From Virgisporangium aurantiacum (GTDB lineage: Bacteria; Actinomycetota; Actinomycetes; Mycobacteriales; Micromonosporaceae): a stretch of DNA of 64,000 bases. The number at the start of each line of letters is the position of its first letter. Positions within the stretch are counted from its first letter, which is position 1. Position numbers and translations under genes: made by a program. This document shows positions 8,323-17,125 of the stretch, piece by piece. Under the pieces are notes generated by a model. That model did not search any database. It saw nothing but the letters and a program-made list of their open reading frames with translations, and was not told the origin of the DNA. The DNA lies in contig NZ_BOPG01000012.1 of assembly GCF_016863635.1 (NCBI RefSeq), positions 434,001 through 498,000 on the forward strand, read 5' to 3'.

Positions 8323-10272
8323 ATGACCACGACAGGCCCCACCGGATCCGATCCCGGGGGTGACCCCCTTTTAGCCGAGCGGCTGAGCCGCGCGGGTGAC
8401 CCGGCCGCGATCGTCGAGGCGTTCGAGCGCGTGCCGGCGATGATCGCCTACTTCGAGGGACCGCAACACGTCCTCCGGGCCGCGAACGCCGCCTGCCGGG
8501 CGCTGTACCAGCGCGACGACGTGATCGGGCTGCCGCTCCGCGAGGCGGCGCCCGCCCTGGTCGGTCAGGAGCTCTACGAGCTGCTCGACCAGGTGCTCGC
8601 CGAACAGCGGCCGTTCACCGCCGTCGAGTGGCGCATGATGTTCGACCCCCACGACCGCGACTCCGAGGTCGTCCTGACGTTCTCGCTGATCCCGGTGCGC
8701 AACCCGGACGGGACCGCGCGGGGGGTGGTCGCGCACGCGGTCGACGTGACGGCGGAGGTGCACGAGCGCCGCGACGCCCAGGAGCGCATCGCCGGCGCGG
8801 AGCAGCGCCTCGAGGCCACCCAGCACATCCTGTTCACGTTGCAGCAGCACCTGCTGCCCGACGCGGTACCGGTGCTGCCGCAGGTGCGGATGGCCGCCCG
8901 CTACCTCGTCGCCGAGACCGAGCTCCAGGCCGGCGGCGACTGGTTCGACGCGGTGCCGCTCGGCGCGGGCCGCATCGCGCTGGTGGTCGGCGACGTCGTC
9001 GGGCACGGCGCGGAGGCGGCCGCGGCGATGGCCCGGCTGCAGACCGTGCTCCACGAGGCGTTACAGCAACCGGACGTCGACATCGCCGAGGCCGTGCACC
9101 GGCTCGACGCGTCGGCGGCCCGCACGCCGGCGACCCGCGCGGCCACCGTGTGCATCGCCGTCCTCGACCCGACGGCGCAGACGCTGGAGTACCTCTGCCG
9201 GGCCCATCCCCCGCCGCTGGTCTGCCATCCGGACGGGCGCACCGAGTACCTGCCGAACACCCACGGCGGCCCGCTCGGCGTGCGCGGGACCGCGCCGTCC
9301 CCCGTCATCCGCAAGCTCGAACCCGGCGACGCCGTCCTCCTCTACACCGACGGCCTGATCGAGCGTCCCGGCGAGACCGCCCGCGACGGCCTGGACCGGC
9401 TCGCGCGCGTGGCCGCCGCCGCCGTGACCGGCGGGGGCCGGACGACACCGCGCACGGTCGCCGACCGGCTGACGACCCTGGCGGTCGAGCGCATCACCCG
9501 GTGGGGCATCCACGACGACGTCACCGTGCTGGCCGCGCACCTGCTGCGCGAACCGGTGGCGCCGCTGGTGGTCGACGCGCGGGCCGACGCGGCCGAACTG
9601 GCCCGCCTGCGCGAGGCGATCGCCGACTGGCTGGAGCCGCTCGGCGTGCGGGCCACCGACGCGCTGAGCATCACGCTCGCCGCCTGCGAGGCGGCGACGA
9701 ACGTGGTCGAACACGCCTACGTCGACCGGATGCCGGGCCGCGTCGGGCTGGTCGCGGACCTCGACGGCAGCGGATCGGTGCGCATCACCGTCGACGACGA
9801 CGGCGTCTGGCGCGCGCCGGGCGGCGGCCCCGGCGGCCGCGGCATCAGCCTGATGCGCGCGGTGTGCGAGGAGGTCGTCATCGACAGCGGCGGGCACGGC
9901 ACCACGGTGACGCTGACGCTCCGACCGTGTCACGCCACGGTGGTCGGTCGCGACGAGGACCAGTCCCCGGTACCCGCAGCCCGCGCCGAATTCCGCACGA
10001 CGGTGACCGACGAGGCCGGCGCCCGGCCCCGGGTCGCGGTGCACGGACCGGTCGACGCGACGACGACCCCGTTGCTGCGCGCGGCGATCCAGCGCTACGA
10101 GGCCCGTCCCCTGGTGATCGACCTGACCCCGGTGACGCTGCTGGCCAGCGCCGGCGTGCAGTTCCTGTACCAGCTCACCGAGGACTGCCCGGTCGAGCTG
10201 CACGCACCGGCCGGGTCGATCGCGCGGTACGTCCTCGACCTCACCGATCTCGGCACCCGCGTGCTGCCGTGA
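8323..10272 (+). CDS. PAS / SpoIIE-type PP2C phosphatase / HATPase anti-sigma kinase / STAS fusion protein
   Basis: 649 residues; ATG preceded by GGAGG. Domains in order: PAS (about 20-145), a PP2C/SpoIIE phosphatase (about 165-385, with AGGDWFDAV, VVGDVVGHG and LLYTDGLIERPGE), an RsbW-like HATPase (about 400-520, with EAATNVVEHAY and GGRGISLMR), and a C-terminal STAS domain (about 555-645, with VIDLTPVTLLASAGVQFL). It thus carries an anti-sigma kinase, its antagonist-like STAS domain and the reactivating phosphatase in one chain. In the related Rsb systems these parts partner-switch a stress sigma factor; no sigma gene is adjacent. The Ser in LLASAGV is the likely phospho-site. Confidence 0.9.
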   Translation: MTTTGPTGSDPGGDPLLAERLSRAGDPAAIVEAFERVPAMIAYFEGPQHVLRAANAACRALYQRDDVIGLPLREAAPALVGQELYELLDQVLAEQRPFTAVEWRMMFDPHDRDSEVVLTFSLIPVRNPDGTARGVVAHAVDVTAEVHERRDAQERIAGAEQRLEATQHILFTLQQHLLPDAVPVLPQVRMAARYLVAETELQAGGDWFDAVPLGAGRIALVVGDVVGHGAEAAAAMARLQTVLHEALQQPDVDIAEAVHRLDASAARTPATRAATVCIAVLDPTAQTLEYLCRAHPPPLVCHPDGRTEYLPNTHGGPLGVRGTAPSPVIRKLEPGDAVLLYTDGLIERPGETARDGLDRLARVAAAAVTGGGRTTPRTVADRLTTLAVERITRWGIHDDVTVLAAHLLREPVAPLVVDARADAAELARLREAIADWLEPLGVRATDALSITLAACEAATNVVEHAYVDRMPGRVGLVADLDGSGSVRITVDDDGVWRAPGGGPGGRGISLMRAVCEEVVIDSGGHGTTVTLTLRPCHATVVGRDEDQSPVPAARAEFRTTVTDEAGARPRVAVHGPVDATTTPLLRAAIQRYEARPLVIDLTPVTLLASAGVQFLYQLTEDCPVELHAPAGSIARYVLDLTDLGTRVLP

Positions 10273-10276
10273 TCGT

Positions 10277-10711
10277 TTATGGGCTGACCGGGCGTTCGAA
10301 GAACGTGTCGAGGGCGACGATCGCCTGGGTGCCGCTCACGCCGTCGATCGTGTAGAGGCGGCGCAGCACGTCCTGGAGTTGTTCGGTGGTGGCGGTACGC
10401 ACCTTGACCAGCACCGACGCGCTGCCCGCGACGATGTGCGCCTCCTGGATCTCGGTGACGGCGGCGAACGCGTCGGCGGACTCGCCCATCCACGCGTTCG
10501 AGTCGACCAGGATGAACGCGAGCACGCCGCGGCCGATCTTGACGGGGTCGACGTCGACGACGGTCCCCCGGATGACGCCGCGTTCGCGCAGCTTGCGGAC
10601 CCGTTCGTGGGCGGCGCCCGCCGACAGGCCGACCGCCTGACCCAACGCGGCGTACGGGCGGGCGGCGTCCTCCTGCAGCAGCGCCAGCAGCCGCCGGTCG
10701 ATGTCGTCCAA
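10277..10711 (-). CDS. Lrp/AsnC family transcriptional regulator
   Basis: 144 residues from the TTG at 10711, with GGAGA 4 bp upstream. N-terminal winged HTH (MDDIDRRLLALLQEDAARPYAALG to about residue 60) and a C-terminal ligand-binding RAM domain. It is divergent from the SMP-30-type hydrolase gene, with 58 bp between the two starts, which suggests local regulation of that gene and the downstream aldo/keto reductase. The effector is unknown. It ends 5 bp from the convergent PP2C fusion gene. Confidence 0.9.
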   Translation of the reverse strand: MDDIDRRLLALLQEDAARPYAALGQAVGLSAGAAHERVRKLRERGVIRGTVVDVDPVKIGRGVLAFILVDSNAWMGESADAFAAVTEIQEAHIVAGSASVLVKVRTATTEQLQDVLRRLYTIDGVSGTQAIVALDTFFERPVSP

Positions 10712-10769
10712 TGAATCTCCTTCGGCATCTGTCTTGAACTACCGAATGGTGTCATGAATAGTTGGCTGC

Positions 10770-11681
10770 ATGCTATACGAGGTTCTGGACGATCGGTTCC
10801 GCACCGGTCGGTGCGCCGCGGGCGACTCCAAGCTGGAGACGCTGTTCGAGGGCTGCCGGTGGGCGGAGGGGCCGCTGTACGTCCCCGCCGGGCGGTACCT
10901 GGTGTGGAGCGACATCCCCAACGACCGCATGCTCCGGTGGGACGAGACGACCGGCAAAGTGGGCGTGTTCCGGTCCCCCGCCGGCCACCCCAACGGCAAC
11001 ACGCTCGACGCCGAGGGCCGCCTGGTCACCTGCGAACAGGGCAACCGCCGGGTGACCCGCACCGAGCACGACGGGTCGATCACCGTCATCGCCGACCGAT
11101 ACGACGGCCGGCGGTTCAACAGCCCGAACGACGCCGCGGTGCGGTCGGACGGCTCGATCTGGTTCTCCGACCCCGACTTCGGGATCACCAGCGACTACGA
11201 GGGGCACCGCGCCGAGAGCGAGATCGGCGCCTGCAACGTGTACCGCGTCGACCCGCGCGACGGCGAGGTCCGCCTGGTCGCCGACGGGTTCCTCGGCCCC
11301 AACGGGCTGGTGTTCTCCCTCGACGAGCAGCGGCTGTACGTCTCGGACACCCGCGCCAACCACATCCGCGTCTTCACGGTCCGGGACGACGGCACCCTCG
11401 ACGACGGCGAGGTCTTCGTGACGTGCTCGGCCGGCACGTTCGACAACATCCGGTTCGACGACGGCGGACGCCTCTGGGCCGCGGCCATGGACGGCGGCGT
11501 GCACTGCTACGACCCCGACGGCACGCTGCTCGGCCGGCTGCTCGTCCCCGAGGTGGTGGCCAACATCCGGTGGGGCGGCGCGAAGCGCAACCGGTTGTTC
11601 ATCGCCGCCGACACCACGCTGTACTCGCTGGTGATGGGGGTGACCGGCCCACCCCTCCTCCCCGCCTTCCGCCAGGCATGA
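10770..11681 (+). CDS. SMP-30/gluconolactonase/LRE family hydrolase
   Basis: 303 residues; ATG at 10770. A six-bladed beta-propeller with the family signatures EGPLYVPAGRYLVWSDI, GNTLDAEGRLVTCEQ, NSPNDAAVRSDGSIWFSDPDFG, GPNGLVFSLDEQRLYVSD and the final WGG. Members hydrolyse sugar lactones or related esters with a divalent metal (ligands are the Glu near residue 33, the Asn of NSPND and the Asp of YVSD). The adjacent aldo/keto reductase starts 9 bp downstream, suggesting a small sugar or lactone pathway. Probably controlled by the divergent Lrp protein. Confidence 0.88.
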   Translation: MLYEVLDDRFRTGRCAAGDSKLETLFEGCRWAEGPLYVPAGRYLVWSDIPNDRMLRWDETTGKVGVFRSPAGHPNGNTLDAEGRLVTCEQGNRRVTRTEHDGSITVIADRYDGRRFNSPNDAAVRSDGSIWFSDPDFGITSDYEGHRAESEIGACNVYRVDPRDGEVRLVADGFLGPNGLVFSLDEQRLYVSDTRANHIRVFTVRDDGTLDDGEVFVTCSAGTFDNIRFDDGGRLWAAAMDGGVHCYDPDGTLLGRLLVPEVVANIRWGGAKRNRLFIAADTTLYSLVMGVTGPPLLPAFRQA

Positions 11682-11689
11682 TCGGGGGC

Positions 11690-12715
11690 ATGGCGTACAC
11701 ACCTGACCCGGCCCGTTACGACTCGATGCAGTACCGGCGCAGCGGGCGCAGCGGCCTGCTCCTGCCGGCGGTGTCGCTCGGCCTGTGGCACAACTTCGGG
11801 CACGACCGGCCGCTCGACACCCAGGCCGCGATCCTGCGCCGGGCGTTCGACCTCGGCATCACCCACTTCGACCTGGCGAACAACTACGGCCCGCCGTACG
11901 GCTCGGCCGAGGAGAACGCCGGCCGCATCCTCGCCCGGGACTTCCGCCCGTACCGCGACGAGCTGGTGATCTCGACCAAGGCCGGCTACGACATGTGGCC
12001 CGGCCCGTACGGCCAGTGGGGCTCCCGCAAGTACCTGCTCGCCAGCCTCGACCAGAGCCTGTCCCGGCTCGGGCTCGACTACGTCGACATCTTCTACTCG
12101 CACCGGTTCGACCCCGACACGCCGCTCGAGGAGACGATGGGCGCGCTCGACAGCGCCGTGCGGCAGGGGAAGGCGCTGTACGTCGGCATCTCGTCGTACT
12201 CGCCCGAACGCACGCGGGAGGCGGCGTCGATCCTGCGGGCGATGGGCACGCCGCTGCTGATCCACCAGCCGTCCTACTCGATGCTCAACCGCTGGATCGA
12301 GCCGGAGCTGCTCGACACGCTGGAGGCCGAGGGCGTCGGCTGCATCGGGTTCTCCCCGCTGGCGCAGGGCGTGCTCACCGACCGGTACCTCGACGGTGTT
12401 CCGGCGGGGTCGCGGGCCTCGCGCGACAGTTCGCTCAGCCCCGACCAGCTCACCGACCAGACGCTGGGCAAGGTGCGGGCGCTGAACGACATCGCCGGCC
12501 GGCGCGGTCAGTCCCTGGCCCAGCTGGCGCTGGCCTGGTCGCTGCGTGACCACCGCATGACGTCGACGCTGATCGGCGCGTCGAGCGTGGCCCAGTTGGA
12601 GAACAACGTGGCGTCGCTGGACAACCTGACGTTCACCGACGAGGAACTGGCCGAGATCGACGGCTACGCCACGGAGGCCGACATCAACCTCTGGGCGCGC
12701 TCCTCGGACTCCTAA
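11690..12715 (+). CDS. Aldo/keto reductase (YghZ/L-glyceraldehyde-3-phosphate reductase-like)
   Basis: 341 residues; ATG at 11690 after GGGGG. NADPH-dependent TIM-barrel reductase. The catalytic Tyr lies in FDLANNYGPPYGSAEE, the Lys in STKAGYDM and the His in YSHRFD. The WPGPYGQWGSRKYLLAS segment is characteristic of the YghZ/Kv-beta-like subgroup that reduces L-glyceraldehyde 3-phosphate and methylglyoxal-type aldehydes. It follows the SMP-30 gene closely (probable operon) and overlaps the convergent methyltransferase gene by 4 bp. The natural substrate is not deducible. Confidence 0.9.
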   Translation: MAYTPDPARYDSMQYRRSGRSGLLLPAVSLGLWHNFGHDRPLDTQAAILRRAFDLGITHFDLANNYGPPYGSAEENAGRILARDFRPYRDELVISTKAGYDMWPGPYGQWGSRKYLLASLDQSLSRLGLDYVDIFYSHRFDPDTPLEETMGALDSAVRQGKALYVGISSYSPERTREAASILRAMGTPLLIHQPSYSMLNRWIEPELLDTLEAEGVGCIGFSPLAQGVLTDRYLDGVPAGSRASRDSSLSPDQLTDQTLGKVRALNDIAGRRGQSLAQLALAWSLRDHRMTSTLIGASSVAQLENNVASLDNLTFTDEELAEIDGYATEADINLWARSSDS

Positions 12716-13533
12716 GGCTTCCGGGCCACGGCGGACCACATCGCGACGTCGGCCAGGGCGGGCCTCGGCTGGGGCTCGTCCTCGTCGCGCCACTGGCTGA
12801 CCGGCACCACGCCCGGCTCGACCAGCTCCAGCCCGTCGAACAGGGCGGTGAACTCGGCGCGCTGGCGCGTCCAGATGTCGACCTTGCCGGCGGCGACGAG
12901 CTTCTCCCAGGCCTCGACCATCTCGGCCGGCGCGAGGTCGTACGTCGAGTGGCTCGCCACGATGTAGCTGCCCGAGGGCAGGGCGTCGAGCAGCTTGTCG
13001 ACGACGCGCTGGGCGGCGCCTTCGCCGTGGACGAAGTGGAGCACCGCCACCAGCATCAGGCCGACGGGCTTGTTCAGGTCGAGCGTCTCGTGGAGGTCGG
13101 CGCTGGCCAGGATCGACTCGGGGTAGCGCAGGTCGTCTTCGAGGTACGCGGTGCGGCCCTCGGGGGTGCTCGTCAGCAGCGCCCGCGCGTGGACCATCAC
13201 CATCGGGTCGTTGTCGACGTACACGACCCGCGACTCGGGGGCGATCCGCTGGGCGACCTCGTGCGTGTTGTCGGCGGTCGGCAGGCCGGTACCGATGTCG
13301 AGGAACTGGCGGATGCCGCACTCGGCGGTGAGGAACTGGGTGGCCCGCTTCAGGAAGCGGCGGTTCTCGATCGCGGTGACCCGGACCGCGGGGTACGCCG
13401 CGGCCAGCTCGTCGCCGGACTTCCGGTCGGCGGCGAAGTGGTCCTTGCCACCCAGCCAGTAGTTGTACCGGCGGGCGGGCTGCGCCGCTGACGTGTCGAT
13501 CACTGCGCGCTTCGCGTCGGCCTGGCCCGTCAC
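12712..13533 (-). CDS. SAM-dependent methyltransferase of the PF04672 (DUF574) type
   Basis: 273 residues from the GTG at 13533, chosen for GAGGAGG 5 bp upstream; a longer in-frame ATG at 13632 lacks this. It has the family N-terminus (PARRYNYWLGGKDHFAADR), the SAM-binding strand FLDIGTGLPT, VVYVDNDPMVMVHARALL, and LMLVAVLHFV. This family is strongly expanded in actinomycetes and its substrates are mostly unknown. It is the last gene before the DosR-type island. No operon partner is evident: the SDR gene upstream is 158 bp away. Confidence 0.88.
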   Translation of the reverse strand: MTGQADAKRAVIDTSAAQPARRYNYWLGGKDHFAADRKSGDELAAAYPAVRVTAIENRRFLKRATQFLTAECGIRQFLDIGTGLPTADNTHEVAQRIAPESRVVYVDNDPMVMVHARALLTSTPEGRTAYLEDDLRYPESILASADLHETLDLNKPVGLMLVAVLHFVHGEGAAQRVVDKLLDALPSGSYIVASHSTYDLAPAEMVEAWEKLVAAGKVDIWTRQRAEFTALFDGLELVEPGVVPVSQWRDEDEPQPRPALADVAMWSAVARKP

Positions 13534-13691
13534 CAGATCCTCCTCACCGTGCCGGGGATGTGGTAGTTGCCCACCGTATCTGTCGATCACTCCTTCGGGG
13601 AACCCGAACGTGCCGCGAATTCTCGCATGCACGGATTATCTGACCGCGGCCACGGCGTCCCCCCGCATATTGACCACGGACAGTAACCGAC

Positions 13692-14468
13692 TCACCAGAC
13701 GGAGTCACCGCGGAGGACGGCGTCGCTGCCGCCGTCGACGTAGATCACCTGGCCGCACAGGTGCGTGTTCTCCGCCCCGCCGAGCCAGGCCAGCAGGCGG
13801 GCCACGGTGTCCGCCGCCGCGACGCCGTTGAGCGGCATCGGCACCACCTCCAGCAGCGCCGCCCGCTTCTCCTCGGTCGAGATCATCTCGGCCGTCATCG
13901 GGGTCGCGATCACGCCCGGCCCGATCGCGTTGAGCGGGATGCCGGCGCCGGCCCACGCCGCGCCGGGCGCCTGCCGGCGCACCCACCGGGAGATCGCCTT
14001 CTTGCTGGAGCCGTAGATCAACTGGCCCGCGGGCTCTCCCGCCAGGAGCTCGGCCCGGTTCAGGGCCGCCGCCTCGTCGCCCCTCTCGATCGCCGCGACC
14101 AGGTCGTCGTCGACCGGGTGGAGCGCGGCCATCGACGAGACCACGACGGCCCGGGGCGCCGCCGACCGCAACAGGTACGGCCGCAGCCCCTCCAGCGTGG
14201 CGACCGCGCCGAAGTAGTTCACCGCGACCGTGGCCGGCGCCGGCAGGCTGATCCCGGCGACCGCGAACACGGCGTCGACGGTGCCACCGGTGAGCCGGCG
14301 CACGCCCTCGACCATCGCCGCCCGGCCCTCGGCGGTCGCGAGGTCGAGCGTCAGGTCCGCGTCGTGCAGGTCCACGCCGACGACCCGTTCACCGCGGCCC
14401 TCCAGGAGTTCCCTCGTCGCCTTGCCGATCCCGGACGCCGATCCGGTGACCACCGATGTGCGCGTCAT
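13692..14468 (-). CDS. Short-chain dehydrogenase/reductase (SDR)
   Basis: 258 residues; ATG at 14468 with GGAGG 6 bp upstream. Rossmann motif VTGSASGIGKA (TGxxxGxG), DLH at the cofactor-specificity position, catalytic Ser in VVSSMAALH and YGSSKKA (YxxxK). It resembles 3-alpha-hydroxysteroid dehydrogenase/carbonyl reductase-like SDRs that lack the NNAG motif (here FAVAGIS). It is divergent from a cNMP-binding protein; two DosR-type boxes lie in the shared 213-bp spacer, so it is a probable hypoxia-induced NAD(P)H-dependent reductase. The substrate is unknown. Confidence 0.88.
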   Translation of the reverse strand: MTRTSVVTGSASGIGKATRELLEGRGERVVGVDLHDADLTLDLATAEGRAAMVEGVRRLTGGTVDAVFAVAGISLPAPATVAVNYFGAVATLEGLRPYLLRSAAPRAVVVSSMAALHPVDDDLVAAIERGDEAAALNRAELLAGEPAGQLIYGSSKKAISRWVRRQAPGAAWAGAGIPLNAIGPGVIATPMTAEMISTEEKRAALLEVVPMPLNGVAAADTVARLLAWLGGAENTHLCGQVIYVDGGSDAVLRGDSVW

Positions 14469-14532
14469 GACATGCCTCCCGCGGCCCGATCCTCCGTCGA
14501 CCCCGATCCTCGTCCGGCCCGCACCGACCCGC

Positions 14533-14548
14533 CAGGGCCGAAGTCCTC
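14533..14548. promoter_or_regulatory. DosR/DevR-type box (weak)
   Basis: CAGGGCCGAAGTCCTC, read in reverse as GAGGACTTCGGCCCTG. One base shorter in the core than the other boxes. In the spacer between the SDR and cNMP-binding genes. Confidence 0.45.
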
Positions 14549-14591
14549 CGCCGCCGGGCTTCACACACCCGGGCAACCCGGCCCCTTTCGT

Positions 14592-14608
14592 CCGGGTCTT
14601 CCGGCCCT
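14592..14608. promoter_or_regulatory. DosR/DevR-type box
   Basis: CCGGGTCTTCCGGCCCTG-type match to the window consensus GGGACYTTCGGCCCTG. About 75 bp upstream of the cNMP-binding protein and 125 bp from the SDR start. Confidence 0.6.
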
Positions 14609-14681
14609 GGCGGCAAGGTGCCGCCCGGGTGTCGGATCGTCCGCATCCGGCAAATACGGGGACGCGCGGAAGGATCCTGCG

Positions 14682-15152
14682 ATGCAGACCATGGCCGAAC
14701 TGCTCGCGCAACAGCCGTTCCTGGCCGGCATGCGGCCGGCACACCTGGAACGGGTGTCGGTCTACGCCCACCGGAGCGTCTTCCGGGCCGGCGCCCGGAT
14801 CTTCCACGAGGGCGGGCACGCCACCAGGTGCTGGATCATCCGCGACGGCGAGGTCGAACTCGATACGACCGTTCCCGGACACGGCACCGTCACGATCGAG
14901 AAGCTCGGCCCCGGCCCCGGCGCGGTGCTGGGCTGGTCGTGGCTGTTCCCGCCGCAGACGTGGCACTTCGGCGCGGTCGCGACCGAACCGGTGTTGACCA
15001 TCGAGTTCAAGGCGCCGGAGCTGCTGCGCCTGTGCGAGGGTGACCCCCAGATCGGGTACGAGTTGACGAGGCGGTTCATGGCCGTGGTCGTGGACCGGCT
15101 GCAGACCACCCGCGCCCGCCTGATCGCCGAGTACTTTTCCGAGACGTCGTAG
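14682..15152 (+). CDS. Cyclic nucleotide-binding domain protein
   Basis: 156 residues; ATG with AAGGA 7 bp upstream. A single cNMP-binding (Crp N-terminal type) beta-barrel: FRAGARIFHEGGHATRCWIIRDGEVEL, then LGPGPGAVLGWSWLFPP in place of the phosphate-binding cassette, and a C-terminal helix. There is no HTH, so it is not a Crp-type activator. Similar single-domain proteins occur in DosR regulons. It is under one or two DosR-type boxes. Whether it still binds cAMP is unclear, because the usual PGExxGE...RxA cassette is altered. Confidence 0.85.
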   Translation: MQTMAELLAQQPFLAGMRPAHLERVSVYAHRSVFRAGARIFHEGGHATRCWIIRDGEVELDTTVPGHGTVTIEKLGPGPGAVLGWSWLFPPQTWHFGAVATEPVLTIEFKAPELLRLCEGDPQIGYELTRRFMAVVVDRLQTTRARLIAEYFSETS

Positions 15153-15408
15153 CGGCCGGCTCCGCCGCGAGGACGATGGCGGTGCAACGGGTGTCCCGGC
15201 TCGGGGTGGAACCGCAGGGCCCGGCCGCACGGACGTCGGACCGCCAGTTGCGGACCGGCCCGCAGTCCCCGGGTCGAGGACACCGACCAGATCATCCGGG
15301 CGCTACGTGGCGGGCTCACAATGGACGGTGGACCGTGGCGGTCGAGGCCGGCGCGTACATCGGCGACCGGGCCGCCCTGACACTCTCTGTTCCAGGAGGT
15401 CTCCGCCA

Positions 15409-16416
15409 GTGCGCATAGGTGTGCTCGGTGCCGCGCGGATCGCGCCGGCCGCGATGATGAAACCCGCCCTGATCGTCGACGACGTCGAAGTCGCCGCTGT
15501 CGCGGCCCGCGACCGCCGGCGAGCCGAGGTGTTCGCCGCCAAGCACGGCGTACCGGCGGTCCACGACTCGTACACCGGCCTGATGGCAGACCCCACGCTG
15601 GACGCGGTGTACATTCCGCTGCCCAACGGGCTGCACGGCCGATGGACACTGGCCGCGCTCAACGCCGGCAAGCACGTGCTGTGCGAGAAGCCGTTCACCG
15701 CGAATGCGGCCGAGGCACGCGAGGTCGCGGCGGCCGCCGCGGGCACCGGTCTGGTGGTGATGGAGGCCTTCCACTACCGGTACCACCCGGTCGCGCACCG
15801 CATGCTGGACATCGTCCACAGTGGAGAACTGGGCACCGTCCAGCGGGTGGAGACGTCGATGTGCTTTCCGCTGCCGAAGTTCTCCGACATCCGGTACAAC
15901 TTCGGGCTCGCCGGCGGCGCGTTGATGGACGCCGGCTGCTACGCCGTGCACTGCCTGCGGCTGCTGTCCGGCGGCGAGCCGACAGTCACCTCGGCCACTG
16001 CGCTGACGCTGCGCCGGGACGCGCGCATCGATCGGGCGATGACCGCACAGTTCACCCTTGCCGGCGGCGCCACCGGCCAGATCCGTACCTCGATGTGGTC
16101 ACGGACCCTGCTCAGTATCCGGGCCCGCGTTGTCGGCGAACGCGGAACAATGACGGTCGACAACTACGCGGCGCCACACATGCCGTCGCGTTTCACCGTC
16201 ACCGTCGACGACGAACGCCGCCGCGAAAGGTTCAGCAGCGAATCGACATACACGCACCAACTGCGCGCCTTCGCCGCCGCGGTCCGCGGCGAATCCACCA
16301 ACCTGACCCCGCCACAGGACTCGGTGGCCACCATGACACTGATCGACGACATCTACACGCGGGCCGGCCTCCCGCTGCGCACACAACCGCACCAAGCGGG
16401 CCCCGCGAGCAGATGA
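15409..16416 (+). CDS. Gfo/Idh/MocA family NAD(P)-dependent oxidoreductase
   Basis: 335 residues from the GTG at 15409, chosen for AGGAGG 8 bp upstream. N-terminal Rossmann fold (VRIGVLGAARIAPAAM), the family motif CEKPFTAN (Lys of EKP), MEAFHYRYHP, and the C-terminal domain with AGGALMDAGCYAVHCLR. Acts on a sugar, inositol or dihydrodiol; similar to trans-1,2-dihydrobenzenediol dehydrogenase-like members. The 256 bp between it and the cNMP gene shows no gene and no DosR box, so it may be outside the dormancy regulon. Confidence 0.9.
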   Translation: MRIGVLGAARIAPAAMMKPALIVDDVEVAAVAARDRRRAEVFAAKHGVPAVHDSYTGLMADPTLDAVYIPLPNGLHGRWTLAALNAGKHVLCEKPFTANAAEAREVAAAAAGTGLVVMEAFHYRYHPVAHRMLDIVHSGELGTVQRVETSMCFPLPKFSDIRYNFGLAGGALMDAGCYAVHCLRLLSGGEPTVTSATALTLRRDARIDRAMTAQFTLAGGATGQIRTSMWSRTLLSIRARVVGERGTMTVDNYAAPHMPSRFTVTVDDERRRERFSSESTYTHQLRAFAAAVRGESTNLTPPQDSVATMTLIDDIYTRAGLPLRTQPHQAGPASR

Positions 16417-16512
16417 ACCGCACCAACCCGGGAGCGTGTGCTCAACGGCCCGGTGCGTGCCCGGCCAGGGTCTTGATCGCCGCTCCTCGTGGCACTGCCG
16501 TAGGCTCGGCGC

Positions 16513-17097
16513 ATGTCCGAGCTGAGCCGGTTCGCCGTCCCTGATCGCGCAGACCTGCCGGCCGATCTCCGGGCGCGCATCGACGAGATCGAGGAGAAGT
16601 CGGGCTTCGTACCGAACATCTTCCTGACGCTCGCGCGTCGACCGGACGAGTGGCGGGCGTTCTTCGCCTACCACGACGCGCTCATGGACAAGGAGACCCC
16701 GGCGCTGACGAAGGGCGACCGGGAACTCGTCGTCGTGGCGACGAGCGCGGAGAACCACTGCCTGTACTGCGTGGTCGCGCACGGTGCGATCGCCCGGATC
16801 CGGGCCCGCAACCCGCGCATCGCCGACCAGGTCGCGACCGACTGGCGCAAGGCCGAGCTCGACGACCGGCAGCGAACGATCCTCGAGGTCGCGGTGCGGT
16901 TCGCGGTCGAGCCGTGGACGGTGACCGGCGAGCACCTCGGCGCGCTGCGCACGCACGGCCTGACCGACGACGACGTCTGGGACGTCGGCGCGATCGCGGG
17001 CTTCTTCGCGATGTCGAACCGCCTCGTGCACCTGACCGCGACGATGCCCAACGACGAGTTCTACCTGATGGGGCGGGTGCCGCGAAAACCGGCATGA
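16513..17097 (+). CDS. AhpD-like peroxidase-related protein (carboxymuconolactone decarboxylase fold)
   Basis: 194 residues; ATG at 16513. All-helical AhpD/CMD fold with the redox-active motif CLYCVVAH (C83, C86, H90) and the proton-relay Glu in TSAENHC. It belongs to the group called uncharacterised peroxidase-related enzymes, which reduce peroxides using the vicinal Cys pair. Cytosolic, no signal peptide. Upstream TAGGCT at 16501-16506 could be a -10 element. It is followed 29 bp later by the ferritin-like/VIT1 protein, so the two may be an oxidative/iron stress pair. Confidence 0.88.
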   Translation: MSELSRFAVPDRADLPADLRARIDEIEEKSGFVPNIFLTLARRPDEWRAFFAYHDALMDKETPALTKGDRELVVVATSAENHCLYCVVAHGAIARIRARNPRIADQVATDWRKAELDDRQRTILEVAVRFAVEPWTVTGEHLGALRTHGLTDDDVWDVGAIAGFFAMSNRLVHLTATMPNDEFYLMGRVPRKPA

Positions 17098-17125
17098 TCG
17101 GCCCCGATTCCGTGATCCGCTCGGG

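Noticed and set aside
15153..15408. DosR-type box before the Gfo/Idh/MocA gene
   Set aside because: CAGTCCCCGGGTCGAGG at about 15263 lacks the GGGAC...GCCCT spacing; no other match in the spacer.
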